DNA of 64,000 nt from Tetrapisispora phaffii CBS 4417 (taxonomy: Eukaryota; Ascomycota; Saccharomycetes; Saccharomycetales; Saccharomycetaceae): assembly GCF_000236905.1 (NCBI RefSeq), contig NC_016524.1:248001-312000 (forward strand), in the 5' to 3' direction. The translations under genes were made by a program, and so were the position numbers. Positions 63,033-64,000 of this stretch are shown piece after piece. Within the stretch, counting starts at the first letter, position 1, and the number at the start of each line of letters is the position of its first letter. Below the pieces are notes generated by a model, which was given only the letters and a program-made list of their open reading frames with translations, made no database searches and was not told the origin of the DNA.

Positions 63033-63848
63033 NNNNNNNNNNNNNNNNNNNNNNNNNNNNNNNNNNNNNNNNNNNNNNNNNNNNNNNNNNNNNNNNNNNN
63101 NNNNNNNNNNNNNNNNNNNNNNNNNNNNNNNNNNNNNNNNNNNNNNNNNNNNNNNNNNNNNNNNNNNNNNNNNNNNNNNNNNNNNNNNNNNNNNNNNNNN
63201 NNNNNNNNNNNNNNNNNNNNNNNNNNNNNNNNNNNNNNNNNNNNNNNNNNNNNNNNNNNNNNNNNNNNNNNNNNNNNNNNNNNNNNNNNNNNNNNNNNNN
63301 NNNNNNNNNNNNNNNNNNNNNNNNNNNNNNNNNNNNNNNNNNNNNNNNNNNNNNNNNNNNNNNNNNNNNNNNNNNNNNNNNNNNNNNNNNNNNNNNNNNN
63401 NNNNNNNNNNNNNNNNNNNNNNNNNNNNNNNNNNNNNNNNNNNNNNNNNNNNNNNNNNNNNNNNNNNNNNNNNNNNNNNNNNNNNNNNNNNNNNNNNNNN
63501 NNNNNNNNNNNNNNNNNNNNNNNNNNNNNNNNNNNNNNNNNNNNNNNNNNNNNNNNNNNNNNNNNNNNNNNNNNNNNNNNNNNNNNNNNNNNNNNNNNNN
63601 NNNNNNNNNNNNNNNNNNNNNNNNNNNNNNNNNNNNNNNNNNNNNNNNNNNNNNNNNNNNNNNNNNNNNNNNNNNNNNNNNNNNNNNNNNNNNNNNNNNN
63701 NNNNNNNNNNNNNNNNNNNNNNNNNNNNNNNNNNNNNNNNNNNNNNNNNNNNNNNNNNNNNNNNNNNNNNNNNNNNNNNNNNNNNNNNNNNNNNNNNNNN
63801 NNNNNNNNNNNNNNNNNNNNNNNNNNNNNNNNNNNNNNNNNNNNNNNN
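63033..63848. other. Assembly gap (816 N)
   Basis: Unresolved bases. The right edge is a long (TA)n tract, which may be why the assembly broke. Any open frame across it is an artefact. Confidence 1.

Positions 63849-63853
<5 letters not shown>

Positions 63854-63890
<37 letters not shown>
63854..63890. repeat. (TA)n microsatellite beside the gap
   Basis: About 37 bases of uninterrupted alternating A-T bordering the unresolved bases. Confidence 0.9.
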
Positions 63891-63893
<3 letters not shown>

Positions 63894-63916
63894 ATTTCCA
63901 GATGTTGTAACGAAGT

Positions 63917-63938
63917 GAGAAGAAAATTTTTTCTTCTC
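63917..63938. repeat. Inverted repeat, 10-bp perfect stem with 2-base loop
   Basis: GAGAAGAAAA and TTTTCTTCTC are exact complements separated by TT. It could be a transcribed hairpin or chance in purine/pyrimidine tracts. Confidence 0.6.
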
Positions 63939-64000
63939 AGAGAGAGCTAACTAATATATATGCATATATGCATATATATAATACGTTTTCAATGCCCGTG

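Larger units (their letters stand above)
63849..64000. other. Sequence after the gap: TA tract and hairpin
   Basis: 152 bases with (TA)n at 63854-63890, an inverted repeat at 63917-63938, and alternating TGCATATA palindromic repeats at about 63955-63980. No gene was recognised. Confidence 0.7.

Noticed and set aside
63028..63891. Open frame across the run of N
   Set aside because: Artefact of unresolved bases.

Overview
The window is a gene-dense, AT-rich stretch of budding-yeast nuclear chromosome. Nearly every gene is a single uninterrupted exon with a clear ortholog in Saccharomyces cerevisiae. The gene order is that of the family Saccharomycetaceae: relative to S. cerevisiae it interleaves genes that now lie on paired (whole-genome-duplication) segments. 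Many genes expected from the ancestral order are missing (for example SRB7, VMA22, HNT2, BFR2, MHR1, HDA2, DPL1), and one gene is cut short (ATP5). This fits best with a post-duplication yeast that lost genes independently of S. cerevisiae, such as the Vanderwaltozyma/Tetrapisispora side of the tree. That placement is inference; no species-specific marker was seen.

Layout. Positions 1-42837 correspond to the S. cerevisiae YDR291W-YDR309C segment interleaved with its partner YHR036W-YHR061C: GIC1/2 (cut by the window edge), PMT7-like, YDR306C-like F-box protein, FYV4, MED6, two tandem secretory cyclophilins (CPR5-like with HDEL, CPR2-like without), RSC3/RSC30, an AIM24-like protein, GPI11, CFT1, PRO1, an N-terminal-only ATP5, SUR2, BRL1, PUT2, SSD1, VMA10, BCD1, SRP101, HRQ1. 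From 43791 to the end the genes match another pair of segments, YDR385W-YDR397C and YOR133W-YOR149C: NCB2, SMP3, ELG1, tRNA-Gly(CCC), LSC1, IDH2, BAG7/SAC7-type RhoGAP, RVS167, MUS81, EFT1/2. The HRQ1-NCB2 interval is therefore a rearrangement junction relative to S. cerevisiae. An assembly gap of 816 N lies at 63033-63848.

Functions are mostly housekeeping and unrelated to one another: transcription and chromatin (MED6, RSC3, NCB2), mRNA 3' processing (CFT1), secretory pathway and cell wall (PMT7, GPI11, SMP3, CPR, SRP101, BRL1, SUR2), proline metabolism (PRO1 synthesis, PUT2 breakdown), TCA cycle (LSC1, IDH2), genome stability (HRQ1, ELG1, MUS81), polarity and actin (GIC, RVS167, BAG7), translation (EFT, tRNA). 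These are neighbours by ancestry, not operons.

No convincing new biological system was found. The points most worth checking are the ATP5 copy that ends at the OSCP domain boundary, the tandem cyclophilin pair that differs in ER retention, probable gene relics in the long intergenic regions near 24.3-25.7 kb and 48.8 kb, the unusual GC-richer intergenic regions near 21.2-21.6 kb and 43.0-43.5 kb, and catalytic or nucleotide-binding motifs missing from the PMT7 and ELG1 homologs. Gene names and S. cerevisiae protein lengths are from general knowledge; no search was run.
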